Made by a program: the position numbers and the translations under genes. From NCBI RefSeq assembly GCF_016464705.1, contig NZ_JAEHOB010000003.1:1-64000 (forward strand): DNA of 64,000 bases. The letters run 5' to 3'. How positions within the stretch are numbered: the stretch's first letter is position 1; each line of letters opens with the position of its first letter. The notes beneath the pieces are model-generated. The model was not told the origin of the DNA and ran no database searches. It saw nothing but the letters and a program-made list of their open reading frames with translations. This document shows, in pieces, positions 34,676-42,892 of the stretch. This stretch comes from Qaidamihabitans albus (GTDB taxonomy: Bacteria; Actinomycetota; Actinomycetes; Mycobacteriales; Pseudonocardiaceae).

Positions 34676-34707
34676 CTGGCCAACCCCTCCTTCCCTCGCG
34701 TACTTCC

Positions 34708-34736
34708 CACCCTGAATCGTATCTGGGTTCAGGGTG
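34708..34736 (-). promoter_or_regulatory. Inverted repeat over the putative promoter of the fhaA-pknB operon
   Basis: CACCCTGAA and TTCAGGGTG are perfect 9-base arms separated by 11 bases, 33 bases upstream of the fhaA start. The spacer contains TACGAT on the minus strand, a possible -10 element, with GTGTTC 17 bases further upstream. It could be an operator or a hairpin controlling the whole seven-gene operon. Confidence 0.45.
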
Positions 34737-34804
34737 TTGAACACCGGGGCCGGTGAAACCCGTCTGGGCGGCCTGCTACGCTGATCTCGCTGTCGCAGTT
34801 GCTC

Positions 34805-34887
34805 GGGCGAGTGGCGGAATGGCAGACGCGCACGGTTCAGGTCCGTGTGTCCGGAAGGACGTGAGGGTTCAACTCCCTCCTCGCCCA
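34805..34887 (+). tRNA. tRNA-Leu (anticodon CAG)
   Basis: An 83-base tRNA with a 7-bp acceptor stem (GGGCGAG / CTCGCCC), anticodon stem CACGG/CCGTG with loop TTCAGGT (anticodon CAG), a long variable arm typical of leucine tRNA, and a T arm GAGGG TTCAACT CCCTC. CCA is not encoded. A leucine tRNA at this place beside fhaA is also known in mycobacteria (leuT). Confidence 0.95.
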
Positions 34888-34940
34888 CTTCGAACTCCAG
34901 GGAAGCCCTGTTCGCGCAGGTCGCTCACCAGCACCGTCCC

Positions 34941-34984
34941 TCGTGAGTGCCTACGCGAGTTCTAACTCGTGTGCGCACTCACGA
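34941..34984. repeat. Gene-end inverted repeat, copy C
   Basis: A 44-base inverted repeat, the clearest full-length copy: arms of about 21 bases with three mismatches. It lies between the tRNA-Leu gene and the convergent FKBP gene, whose stop codon is five bases away. It probably terminates both transcripts. Confidence 0.8.
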
Positions 34985-34988
34985 GCGT

Positions 34989-35363
34989 TCAGTTGACGTC
35001 CACCAGGTCGACCACGAAGACCAGGGTCTCGTTCGGCTTGATGACGCTGCCCGCACCGTGTTCGCCATAAGCGAGATGGGGCGGAATCACCAGGCGCCGC
35101 CGGCCGCCGACGCGCATTCCCACGACACCGCTGTCCCAGCCGGGGATGACGTGCCCGGCGCCGAGCGGGAAGCTCAGCGGAGCGCCCCGGTTCCACGACG
35201 CGTCGAACTCCTCGCCGGTGGAGAACGAGACGCCGACGTAGTGCACGTGCACGGTCGTGCCCGGCCGCGCCTCGGCGCCGTCGCCCACCGTGATGTCGGA
35301 TACCTCGAGTCCTGCGGGTGGCTCGCCCTCGGGAACGTCGACGCGGGGCCTCTGCGGAGTCAT
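34989..35363 (-). CDS. FKBP-type peptidyl-prolyl cis-trans isomerase
   Basis: A 124-residue single-domain FKBP. Active-site residues lie in VHVHYVGVSFSTGEEFDASW, LGAGHVIPGWDSGVVGM and IPPHLAYGE. There is no signal peptide, so it is cytoplasmic. It accelerates prolyl bond rotation; the specific clients are unknown. It is the second isomerase in the window after PpiA, from a different fold family. Confidence 0.94.
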   Translation of the reverse strand: MTPQRPRVDVPEGEPPAGLEVSDITVGDGAEARPGTTVHVHYVGVSFSTGEEFDASWNRGAPLSFPLGAGHVIPGWDSGVVGMRVGGRRRLVIPPHLAYGEHGAGSVIKPNETLVFVVDLVDVN

Positions 35364-35497
35364 GGTCGGTCACCGTACCGGTCACCCTGCGCCAACGCTC
35401 GATGCTCCTACGGAGCGAAAGAACGCGAAAACTCTTCACAATGTTAAATCCGAGTTAGTAGCGTGCCGTTCGTCACGTTCGGAAGGGGCATACGGGC

Positions 35498-38218
35498 ATG
35501 CGGACACGTCTGGGCACTTTCATCGCGATCGGAACTCTCGCCGCCGGCCTCGTGGTCGCTCCCCAGGCGCAGTCCGCGCCCGCTCCGCAACCCCGGTCCG
35601 CCCCGCAGGCCGAGGACTACGAGGACCACTGCGTCGGGCAGTGCTCCGACATCCTGCCTCCGGGTCAGAACGGAAACGCCACACTCGCGGACATCCTCGC
35701 GCACCAGCTCTTCGGCACCAGGCCGCCGCACGCGGCGGACCAGCTGGGCAAGTACGCGGCGCTGGCGTCCGGTTACCGGGGGCTGACCACCGACACGATC
35801 AACGACTTCTTCAACGATGCCTCGTTCGGTGTCCCGGACGGCCAAGTGGAGAGCGTCCGCAAGCCGCGCGCGGACGTCACGATCGTCCGCGACAAGCTCG
35901 GGATCCCGCACATCTACGGCAGCACCCGATCGGGTACCGAGTTCGGCGCCGGGTACGCCGCCGCGCAGGACAGGTTGTGGCTGATGGACGTCATGCGGCA
36001 CGTCGGCCGCGGCCGGCTCACGCCGTTCGCCGGGGGCGCGGAGGGCAACCGCGAGCTCGAACAGCAGTTCTTCGCCGCGGCGCCCTACACCGAGGAGGAG
36101 CTGGAGCAGCAGATCAACCGCATCGCGAACTCCGGCCCCCGGGGCGAGCAGGGGCTCGCCGACGCGCAGTCGTATGTGGAAGGCATCAACGCCTACATCC
36201 GCGCCGCGCACCGGGGCCGCTACTTCCCCGGCGAGTACGTGCTGACCGGGCAGGTCGACGCGATCACGAACGCGGGCACGATCGAGCCCTTCAAGCTGAC
36301 CGACCTTGTGGTCCTCGCCTCCGTGGTCGGTGCCCAGTTCGGCGCCGGTGGCGGCGGCGAGGTGGAGGCGGCGATCGCGAAGCTCGCCATCCAGGAGCGC
36401 TACGGGCTGGAACAGGGCGAGCAGGTGTGGCGGAGCCTGCGCGCCGAGGACGATCCGGAGGCGGTGCGCACGCTGCACGACGGCCAGCGCTTCCCGTACG
36501 GCAAGGCGCCCGCCGATCCGCAGGGCGTGGCGATGCCCGAGCCCGGGACGGTCGAGAGGCAGCAGCTCGTCTTCGATCCGCAGGGCTCGGCCGAAAGCGC
36601 CCAGGTGACCCAGCCGGTGCGCCACGGCATGTCCAATGCGCTCGTCGTCTCCGGCAGGCACACCGAGAGCGGGCACCCGGTCGCCGTGTTCGGCCCGCAG
36701 ACCGGCTACTTCGCGCCGCAACTGCTGATGCTGCAGGAGTTGCAGGGACCGGGGATCAGCGCGCGCGGCGCGTCCTTCGCCGGTCTGAGCATGTACGTGC
36801 TGCTCGGCCGTGGCCAGGACTACTCGTGGAGCGCCACCACGTCCGCGCAGGACGTGATCGACACCTATGCCGTCGAGTTGTGCGAACCGGGCGGGGGAGC
36901 GGTCACCAAGGAGTCCGACTCCTACCTCTTCCGCGGTGAGTGCCTGCCGATGGAGACCGTGGAGCGCCGCAACTCCTGGCGGCCCACGGTCGCCGACGGC
37001 ACGGCCGCGGGCTCCTACACGCTGCGCAGCTACCGCACGCGCTACGGCCCGGTGACCCACCGGGCGATCGTGGACGGCAAGCCGGTCGCCTACACCACGC
37101 TGCGGTCGAGCTTCCTGCACGAGGTCGACTCGCTGCTCGGCTTCCAGGAGTTCAACGACCCCGGGGCGATCCGCTCGGCGCGGGACTTCCAGCGGGCGGC
37201 CGACAGGGTCAACTTCACGTTCAACTGGTTCTACGCCGACGCCGACGACGCCGCGTACTACAACTCGGGCGCCAACCCGGTTCGGCTGTCCACAGTGGAT
37301 CCGAGTATGCCGGTGCACGAGGGCTTCGACTGGCAGGGCTGGAACCCGGAGGGCAACACGGCCGAGTACACGCCGTTCGAGGAGCATCCCAACTCGATCG
37401 GCCAGGACTACTACATCAGCTGGAACAACGCGCAGGCGCTGGACTACGCGGCGGCGGGCTACGAGAAGTCCGCGGTGCACCGCGGCGACCTGCTGGACCG
37501 CAGGGTGCGGGACCTGATCGACAGCGGTACGCCGGTGACGCGGGCCGACCTCACGCGGGTGATGGCCGAGGCCGGCCTGGCCGACCTGCGGACGGAGCGG
37601 GTGCTGCCCCAACTGTTGCGGGTACTCGACAGCGGGCCGCTCGACGCCGCCGCCGCGGCCGCCGTCGAGAAGCTGCGCGGCTGGCTGGCCGACGGCGGCC
37701 TGCGCGCGGAGACCGCGCCAGGCAGCAGGACCTACGCGCACGCCGAGGCGATCCGGATCATGGACGCGTGGTGGCCGCTGCTGGTGCGCGCACAGTTCGA
37801 GCCGGGTATGGGTGCGCCGGCGTTCGACGCGATGCGTGCGGTGCTGAAGGTCGACGAGGCACCGTCCGGAGTGGACCATCGCGGATCGGCCTACCAGGCG
37901 GGCTGGTGGGGCTACGTGCACAAGGACATCCGCTCGGTCCTCGGTGACGAGGTGGCGGGTCCGCTCGGCGCGCCTTTCTGCGGCGGCGGTGACCTTGCTG
38001 CCTGCCGCCAGGTGCTCGCCGAGACCGTGCGGCAGGCGGCCGCGCAGCCGGGCGAGGAGGTCTACCCGGGTGACGAGCACTGTGCGGCCGGCGCGCAGTG
38101 GTGCGCGGACTCGATCGTCCACCAGCCGCTCGGCGGGATCACCCAGGACAAGATCAGCACGCAGAACCGGCCGACCTACCAGCAGGTGGTGGAGTTCTCC
38201 TCACGGCGTCCCCGCTAG
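35498..38218 (+). CDS. Secreted penicillin acylase-family (Ntn) hydrolase
   Basis: A 906-residue secreted precursor. A signal peptide covers about residues 1-28 (ending AQSA). Residues 30-350 form the A chain with AQDRLWLMDVMRH, and autocatalytic cleavage should occur before Ser379 in HGMSNALVVSG. That Ser would then be the N-terminal nucleophile of the B chain. The usual residue before the nucleophile is Gly in G-S-N; here Met sits between, an unusual cleavage context. Family members hydrolyse acyl amides such as beta-lactams, acyl-homoserine lactones or lipopeptides; the substrate here cannot be told. The end overlaps the convergent XRE-cupin gene stop. Confidence 0.9.
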   Translation: MRTRLGTFIAIGTLAAGLVVAPQAQSAPAPQPRSAPQAEDYEDHCVGQCSDILPPGQNGNATLADILAHQLFGTRPPHAADQLGKYAALASGYRGLTTDTINDFFNDASFGVPDGQVESVRKPRADVTIVRDKLGIPHIYGSTRSGTEFGAGYAAAQDRLWLMDVMRHVGRGRLTPFAGGAEGNRELEQQFFAAAPYTEEELEQQINRIANSGPRGEQGLADAQSYVEGINAYIRAAHRGRYFPGEYVLTGQVDAITNAGTIEPFKLTDLVVLASVVGAQFGAGGGGEVEAAIAKLAIQERYGLEQGEQVWRSLRAEDDPEAVRTLHDGQRFPYGKAPADPQGVAMPEPGTVERQQLVFDPQGSAESAQVTQPVRHGMSNALVVSGRHTESGHPVAVFGPQTGYFAPQLLMLQELQGPGISARGASFAGLSMYVLLGRGQDYSWSATTSAQDVIDTYAVELCEPGGGAVTKESDSYLFRGECLPMETVERRNSWRPTVADGTAAGSYTLRSYRTRYGPVTHRAIVDGKPVAYTTLRSSFLHEVDSLLGFQEFNDPGAIRSARDFQRAADRVNFTFNWFYADADDAAYYNSGANPVRLSTVDPSMPVHEGFDWQGWNPEGNTAEYTPFEEHPNSIGQDYYISWNNAQALDYAAAGYEKSAVHRGDLLDRRVRDLIDSGTPVTRADLTRVMAEAGLADLRTERVLPQLLRVLDSGPLDAAAAAAVEKLRGWLADGGLRAETAPGSRTYAHAEAIRIMDAWWPLLVRAQFEPGMGAPAFDAMRAVLKVDEAPSGVDHRGSAYQAGWWGYVHKDIRSVLGDEVAGPLGAPFCGGGDLAACRQVLAETVRQAAAQPGEEVYPGDEHCAAGAQWCADSIVHQPLGGITQDKISTQNRPTYQQVVEFSSRRPR

Positions 38219-38817
38219 GTCGCGGGCGGGACGACGACGCCGGCGAAGTCGACCGCGGTCGCGCCGGGGTTGCCGTAGCCGTGCGGTTCGTCGGCGGTCA
38301 TCCGCGCCGACGAACCCGCCGGCACGCGCACGTCCTGGCCACCGATGGTCAGCACCAGCTCGCCGGAGTACACGTGGATGAGCTCGCGGGTGCCCGGCGC
38401 GTGTGCCTCGCTGTCGTGCCGCTCGCCGGGTTCCAGCCGCCAGTGCCACAGCTCCACCGGCGACGGCGAGTCGGTGCCGTCGAGCAGGCGGCCGGTGCCG
38501 CCCGCGGGACCCTCCCAGAGCAGGGCGGGCCGGTCGCTCACCCGGACCGCGGGATGCTCCCCGCCTTCCAGCAACGCGGTGAGCGAGACGCCGAGCGCGT
38601 CGCTGAGCCGGATCAGCGTCGCCAGGTTGGGATTGCCCCGCCCCTGCTCCAGCGCCACGACCACACCCTTGCTCAGCCCGGAGCGCGCCGCGAGAGTGTC
38701 CAGCGTCCATTGCCGTCGCGCGCGCTGGGCGCGGACGTTGCGAGCGAGGCTCGCCAGCGTCGCCAGCGACTCGGTGTCCGGCAACCGCACTCCCTTGGTC
38801 GGTATAGTGACCCGCAT
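38215..38817 (-). CDS. XRE-family regulator with C-terminal cupin domain
   Basis: A 200-residue protein with an N-terminal helix-turn-helix (QRARRQWTLDTLAARSGLSKGVVVALEQG, shown here only in part by position 30-60) and a small cupin barrel (about 115-195). Cupin motifs include ERHDSEAHAPGTRELIHVYSGEL and VPAGSSARMTADEPHGY. Such regulators bind a small molecule in the cupin. Its ATG overlaps that of the divergent B3/4 gene on the other strand, so it most likely regulates that gene. Confidence 0.9.
   Translation of the reverse strand: MRVTIPTKGVRLPDTESLATLASLARNVRAQRARRQWTLDTLAARSGLSKGVVVALEQGRGNPNLATLIRLSDALGVSLTALLEGGEHPAVRVSDRPALLWEGPAGGTGRLLDGTDSPSPVELWHWRLEPGERHDSEAHAPGTRELIHVYSGELVLTIGGQDVRVPAGSSARMTADEPHGYGNPGATAVDFAGVVVPPAT
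38803..38816 (+). promoter_or_regulatory. -10 element and probable leaderless start of the B3/4 gene
   Basis: TATAGT lies seven bases before the ATG at 38816, and no ribosome-binding site is present. The expected transcription start coincides with the A of the ATG, so translation of this gene is probably leaderless. Confidence 0.55.
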
Positions 38818-39517
38818 GGTTCAGCAGAATGACCACGCGTCCTTCCTCGACGGTATACGGGTCGACCCGGCCGTGGCCGCACTGCGGCCCGATTTCGCCG
38901 TACTCGCCATCGTCGCGGAGGGGCTACCCGCCGGACCGGCCGACACGACCGCCTGGCGGATGCTGGAGCGGGCCCGGCGCGCCGGTGGCGCGGTGACCGA
39001 ACCGCACGTCGAGGCGTGGCGGGAGGCGTACCGGGCGTTCGGCGCGAAACCCGGCCGCACCCGGAACTCGCTGGAGGCGTTGCTGCGCCGCGGGGCCGAC
39101 CTGCCGGCGGTGAACCGGCTGGTCGACATCTACAACGCCGTGTCGGTCCTGCACCGGCTGCCCGTCGGCGGTGAGGACCTCGACGCCTACGTAGGCTTTC
39201 CGCGACTGGTGCGCGCGAACGGCGACGAGCCCTTCGATACCGTCTCCGCCGGCGTGCCGGTGACCGAGTACGCCGAGCCGGGCGAGGTCGTGTGGCGCGA
39301 CGACGCGGGGGTGACCTGCCGCCGGTGGAACCACCGGCAGTGCGTGCGCACCCGGCTCAGGGAGGACAGCCGCCGTGGCCTGTTCCTGCTTGAGCGGCTC
39401 GAACCGATGTCGATCGCCGCGCTGCGGGCGGCGGGCGACGAACTGATCAGCGCGCTCGATCCGGCGGCCGTGGCCGTACGGCTCGTCGGTGCGCGCCGAG
39501 GTGTGGAGGTTTCGTGA
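38816..39517 (+). CDS. B3/4 (phenylalanyl-tRNA synthetase beta-like) domain protein
   Basis: A 233-residue protein containing a B3/4 domain at about 60-205; RNSLEALLRRG and NRLVDIYNAVSVLHRLPVGG are typical. This domain edits mischarged tRNA in PheRS, but stand-alone members have no proven role in actinobacteria. The gene is followed by a cystathionine gamma-lyase-like gene with GTGA overlap and faces the XRE-cupin regulator, an arrangement that points to an amino acid or sulphur-compound role. The ATG at 38816 is shared with the opposite gene's start and lies seven bases after TATAGT. Confidence 0.82.
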   Translation: MVQQNDHASFLDGIRVDPAVAALRPDFAVLAIVAEGLPAGPADTTAWRMLERARRAGGAVTEPHVEAWREAYRAFGAKPGRTRNSLEALLRRGADLPAVNRLVDIYNAVSVLHRLPVGGEDLDAYVGFPRLVRANGDEPFDTVSAGVPVTEYAEPGEVVWRDDAGVTCRRWNHRQCVRTRLREDSRRGLFLLERLEPMSIAALRAAGDELISALDPAAVAVRLVGARRGVEVS

Positions 39518-40563
39518 ACGACAACTGGGCGCCGCGCACGCGGGCCATCGTCGCCGGGCGGCCGCCAGCCGAAGCGGGGCCGGCCAACACCCCGATCGTG
39601 CCGGCGAGTGCGCTCGGGCTGGAGTACTCGCGCGAGGACGGCACCGCGACGTGGGCCGCGCTGGAGGAGGCGATCGGCGAACTGGAGGGCGGCACCGCCA
39701 CCGCGTTCGCCTCCGGCATGGGCGCGGTGTCCGCCGTGCTCGACCTGCTGCCCGTCGGCGCCGTCGTCGCGGTTCCTGCGGACAGCTACGCGGGCACGCG
39801 CGGGCAGTTCGAGCACGCCGAGCGCGCGGGCCGCCTCAGCCTGCGCAAGCTCGCGCCGGAGGACACCGCCGCCTGGACCGCGGCGGCGGAGGAGACCGGG
39901 CTGCTCTGGCTGGAGTCGCCGACGAATCCGAGCCTGGAGTCGATGGACATCGCCGCGATCGCGCGAGCCGCGGCGGCGCAGGAGCAGCGGCCACTTGTGG
40001 CCGTGGACAACACGTTCGCCACGCCGCTCGGCCGGCAGCCGCTTTCGCAGGGCGCCGACATCGTCGTGCACAGCGCCACGAAGCTCATCGGCGGGCACAG
40101 CGACCTGCTGCTCGGGCTGACCGTGACCGCCGACGCGGCGCTGGCGGGCCGGTTGCGCGACGCCCGTGTCCGGGGTGGAGCGACACCCGGTGCGCTGGAG
40201 GCATGGCTCGCGCTGCGCGGGCTGCGCACCCTGCCGGTGCGGTACGCGGAGGCATCGCGCACGGCGGCGCTGCTCGCCGAGCGCCTCGCCGGGCATCCGG
40301 CCGTGACGCGGGTGCGGTACCCGGACGCGGGCGTCATGATCGCTTTCGACCTCGCCGACGCGAACGCCGCCGACCGGGTGTGCGCGAACCTGCACCTGGT
40401 CCGGCACGCGACGAGCCTCGGCGGCGTGGAGAGCTCGATCGAGCGGCGTGCCGCGCGGCCGTCGGACGCGCACGTGCCGGGCGGCCGGCTCCGCTTCAGC
40501 GTCGGGCTGGAGGATCCGGACGACCTCTGGCGGGACCTGGCTCAAGCATTGGACGTGACCTGA
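39514..40563 (+). CDS. PLP-dependent Cys/Met metabolism enzyme (cystathionine gamma-lyase/synthase family)
   Basis: A 349-residue fold-type I PLP enzyme. The cofactor lysine is Lys190 in HSATKLIGGHSD; ESPTNPSLE and VDNTFATPLG flank the active site. The family cleaves or forms C-gamma bonds of cystathionine, homocysteine and related thioethers. At 349 residues it is shorter than the usual 380-400, with a compact C-terminal domain. It is translationally coupled to the B3/4 gene. The exact substrate is not predictable. Confidence 0.88.
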   Translation: MNDNWAPRTRAIVAGRPPAEAGPANTPIVPASALGLEYSREDGTATWAALEEAIGELEGGTATAFASGMGAVSAVLDLLPVGAVVAVPADSYAGTRGQFEHAERAGRLSLRKLAPEDTAAWTAAAEETGLLWLESPTNPSLESMDIAAIARAAAAQEQRPLVAVDNTFATPLGRQPLSQGADIVVHSATKLIGGHSDLLLGLTVTADAALAGRLRDARVRGGATPGALEAWLALRGLRTLPVRYAEASRTAALLAERLAGHPAVTRVRYPDAGVMIAFDLADANAADRVCANLHLVRHATSLGGVESSIERRAARPSDAHVPGGRLRFSVGLEDPDDLWRDLAQALDVT

Positions 40564-40731
40564 GGGTGTGCACGATCTACCCATTCGTTTAACGATCACC
40601 CCCGAATGGCGTAACAAACTCAATAGCCCCAGCCGGTTCAGGCCAATTTTCTGCGCTGTGTATGCTCCGCCCTCACTGGAAAGTGTGATCTTCACTCGAA
40701 TTGGTTCCAGAGTCCTGGGGTAAGGAGACTC

Positions 40732-41937
40732 ATGCGCAAGAGATCGGTACTCGTCCGCGCCGGTGCCGTCGTGGCCGGTGCCTCCCTCGCCGTCCTGTCG
40801 GCCGCACTGCCCGCGTCCGCCGACGAAGCGAGCGGGCGGCTCATCCAGAGTCACGACACCGGGGGTCACCGGGTCAACATCGAGGGCAAGGACAAGAGCC
40901 TGAGCACCGCGCTGCTCGGCCTCAAGCTCGACGGCGGCAGCATGCTGCACATGTACTGCGTCGAGATCAACGTGCGCATCGACCGCGGGCAGGACATGGT
41001 GGAGACGCCGTGGGACGAGTATCCGAACGAGGACTCGCCTTTCCACGACAACCGCGAAAAGATCAACTGGGTGCTGCAGCACGGTTACCCGGCCGTCGAC
41101 GTGGACGCGCTCGAACAGCAGCTGACCGAAAATGGTTCAAACCTCAACAATGGTCTCGACAAGCGTGAGGCGATCGCCGGAACGCAGGCGGCCGTCTGGC
41201 ACTTCAGCGACGCCAAGGAACTGAACAAGAAGTCGCCGGTGCCGCACGACAAGGAGGCCGGCGAGGACGTCGCCGCCCTCTACGACTTCCTGACCGACGG
41301 CAAGCTCGAGGTGGAGGGGGAGCCCGCTCCGACGCTGGACCTCAGCCCCGCGGAGGCCACCGGTGACGCGGGCGAGCGCATCGGCCCGTTCACCGTCTCG
41401 ACGACGGGTGAGATCACCGAGCTCAACAGTGACCTGCCCGACGGTGCCAAGCTCACCGATGTGGACGGCAACGAGCTGGCCATGTCGGACGTCGCGGACG
41501 GCACCGACATCTACGTCGACGTGCCGGAGGACGCCGCCGACGGCAACGGCGAGTTCTCGATCAAGGCGAACGGCCACGTCAACACCGGCCGGCTCTTCGT
41601 CGGAGCGAAGTACGACGACAAGAAGGCGCAGTCGCTCATCGTGGCGCAGTCGGAGAAGACCGACCTGACCGCGGCCGCGACGGCGAGCTGGAAGGGTGCC
41701 CCGGCGACCACCGCGCCGCCGGAGGAGACCACCACCACCGCTCCGCCGACCAGCACGACCACGTCCAACGCGGTCGCTCCGCCTGCCACCGAGACCCCGG
41801 TGAACCCGCAGGCGGACTCGGGTCCGCTCGCGCAGACCGGTGTCTCCGCGCTGACGCCGATCCTGATCGGTGCCGGCCTCGTGATCGCCGGTGCCGCGGC
41901 ACTGCTGTTGCAGCGTCGCCGGAAGAACACCGCCTGA
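40732..41937 (+). CDS. Cell-wall-anchored thioester (TQXA) domain surface protein with LAQTG sorting signal
   Basis: A 401-residue secreted protein. A signal peptide covers about 1-30 (ending ASA). The thioester domain follows: Cys76 in MYCVEI and Gln152 in GTQAAVW can form an internal Cys-Gln thioester, used in adhesins to bind host or surface amines. A beta-rich middle region leads to a Thr/Pro-rich wall-spanning stretch (about 325-360), the sorting motif LAQTG (366-370), a hydrophobic helix and an RRRK tail. LAXTG is the signal used by class E sortases, and such a sortase is encoded at 22663. AAGGAG precedes the ATG. Confidence 0.92.
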   Translation: MRKRSVLVRAGAVVAGASLAVLSAALPASADEASGRLIQSHDTGGHRVNIEGKDKSLSTALLGLKLDGGSMLHMYCVEINVRIDRGQDMVETPWDEYPNEDSPFHDNREKINWVLQHGYPAVDVDALEQQLTENGSNLNNGLDKREAIAGTQAAVWHFSDAKELNKKSPVPHDKEAGEDVAALYDFLTDGKLEVEGEPAPTLDLSPAEATGDAGERIGPFTVSTTGEITELNSDLPDGAKLTDVDGNELAMSDVADGTDIYVDVPEDAADGNGEFSIKANGHVNTGRLFVGAKYDDKKAQSLIVAQSEKTDLTAAATASWKGAPATTAPPEETTTTAPPTSTTTSNAVAPPATETPVNPQADSGPLAQTGVSALTPILIGAGLVIAGAAALLLQRRRKNTA

Positions 41938-41955
41938 TCCGCTGACCCCGCCGGG

Positions 41956-42090
41956 TCGTGAGTGCCTACGCGAGTTCTACTGAGTCGATGGTTACCAACC
42001 CGAAGCGAAAGTAGCCGAACTCGCAGGTCTGAAGGCTGTATCTGTCGGGCTACTTCCGCTCCGATTGGTAACGCCGCCAGGCACTCACGA
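41956..42090. repeat. Gene-end inverted repeat, copy D, interrupted
   Basis: The left end matches copy C for 24 bases and the right end for 10 bases, giving a perfect 12-bp outer stem (41956-41967 / 42079-42090). The middle is replaced by the 82-bp element at 41991-42072 and short flanks. The right arm supplies the TGA stop of the GntR-family gene. Confidence 0.75.
41991..42072. mobile_element. 82-bp element with ~26-bp imperfect terminal inverted repeats (MITE-like)
   Basis: It begins GTTACCAA and ends TTGGTAAC, and the pairing continues through GCGAAAGTAGCC / GGCTACTTCCGC, so the ends are about 26 bases of near-perfect inverted repeat. It contains no gene. It interrupts repeat copy D, which suggests insertion of a small non-autonomous element. 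No clear target-site duplication is visible, and a locally evolved hairpin terminator is the alternative. Confidence 0.5.
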
Positions 42091-42846
42091 CCCGAGCAGG
42101 GGGTGCAGCATGGCGCGCTCGGCTTCCGGCACGTACTCGGCGTAGTAGTCGTACAGTGCGTGCCGGGCCAGCCGGCACGCGCGCTCGCCCTCGCCGTCCC
42201 GGACCGCCCGCAGCACCTCGATGTGGTGGGCGACGGACTTGCGCATCAGCGCACGCCGGTCGGCCGCGTGCGCGAGCTTGTCCTCGATCAGCTCCAGCAC
42301 CACCCCGCGCACCACCTCCCCGCACACCACCAGCAGCGGGTTCTGCGTGGCGCGCGCGACCGCGTCGTGGAACGCGACGTCCGCCCGGCTGAACTCACTG
42401 TCGCCGCGTCCCAGCTGCGCCCGCATCTCCGCAAGTGCCGCGTCCATCTGCGCGAGCTGCTCCTCGGTGCGCAACCGCGCCGCGAGCAGGTACGCAGAGC
42501 CCTCCAGCAGCATCCGGAACTGCAACAACTGCGCCAGCCCGAGTTCCTCGGCGCGCGCCAGCCGGTGCATCGACTTCTGCAGCACCGCCGTCGAGGCGGG
42601 CAGCACCTCCGGTCCTCGCGGGTCACCTGCCCGCGACCGGATCACCTCGCCGGCCTGCAGCACCCGCAGTGCCTCGCGCACCGTCGACCGGCTCACGCCG
42701 AACTGCGCCATCAGCTCGCGCTCGCTCGGCAGCCGCTCACCCGGTGACAGCCGGCCGCTGAGCACCGCCTGCTCGATCTGCTCCACCACCCGCTCGTACG
42801 CGCGCACGGTGGTGACGGGTTCGAACCTCACGGGCTCCGGATCCAC
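42085..42846 (-). CDS. GntR-family transcriptional regulator, FCD (FadR) subfamily
   Basis: A 253-residue protein. The N-terminal winged helix (about 20-80) shows LPSERELMAQFGVSRSTVREALRVL. The C-terminal all-helical FCD ligand-binding domain includes FHDAVARATQNPLL, with a metal-binding His pattern. FCD regulators respond to carboxylates such as amino acid derivatives or sugar acids. It is divergent from the transporter-catabolic operon at 42926, and a FadR-type site lies between. GTG 42846 was chosen for its AGAGG; ATG 42873 lacks a site. The stop codon lies in repeat copy D. Confidence 0.9.
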   Translation of the reverse strand: MDPEPVRFEPVTTVRAYERVVEQIEQAVLSGRLSPGERLPSERELMAQFGVSRSTVREALRVLQAGEVIRSRAGDPRGPEVLPASTAVLQKSMHRLARAEELGLAQLLQFRMLLEGSAYLLAARLRTEEQLAQMDAALAEMRAQLGRGDSEFSRADVAFHDAVARATQNPLLVVCGEVVRGVVLELIEDKLAHAADRRALMRKSVAHHIEVLRAVRDGEGERACRLARHALYDYYAEYVPEAERAMLHPLLGS

Positions 42847-42892
42847 TGGGACACCTCTTGACTGGCGTGACATCGAGTGCAAGCCTAGGCCA

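Noticed and set aside
35444-38122. An 892-residue open frame antisense to the penicillin acylase gene
   Set aside because: No domain or start signal; it mirrors codon bias of the opposite strand gene, which has clear signal peptide and family motifs.
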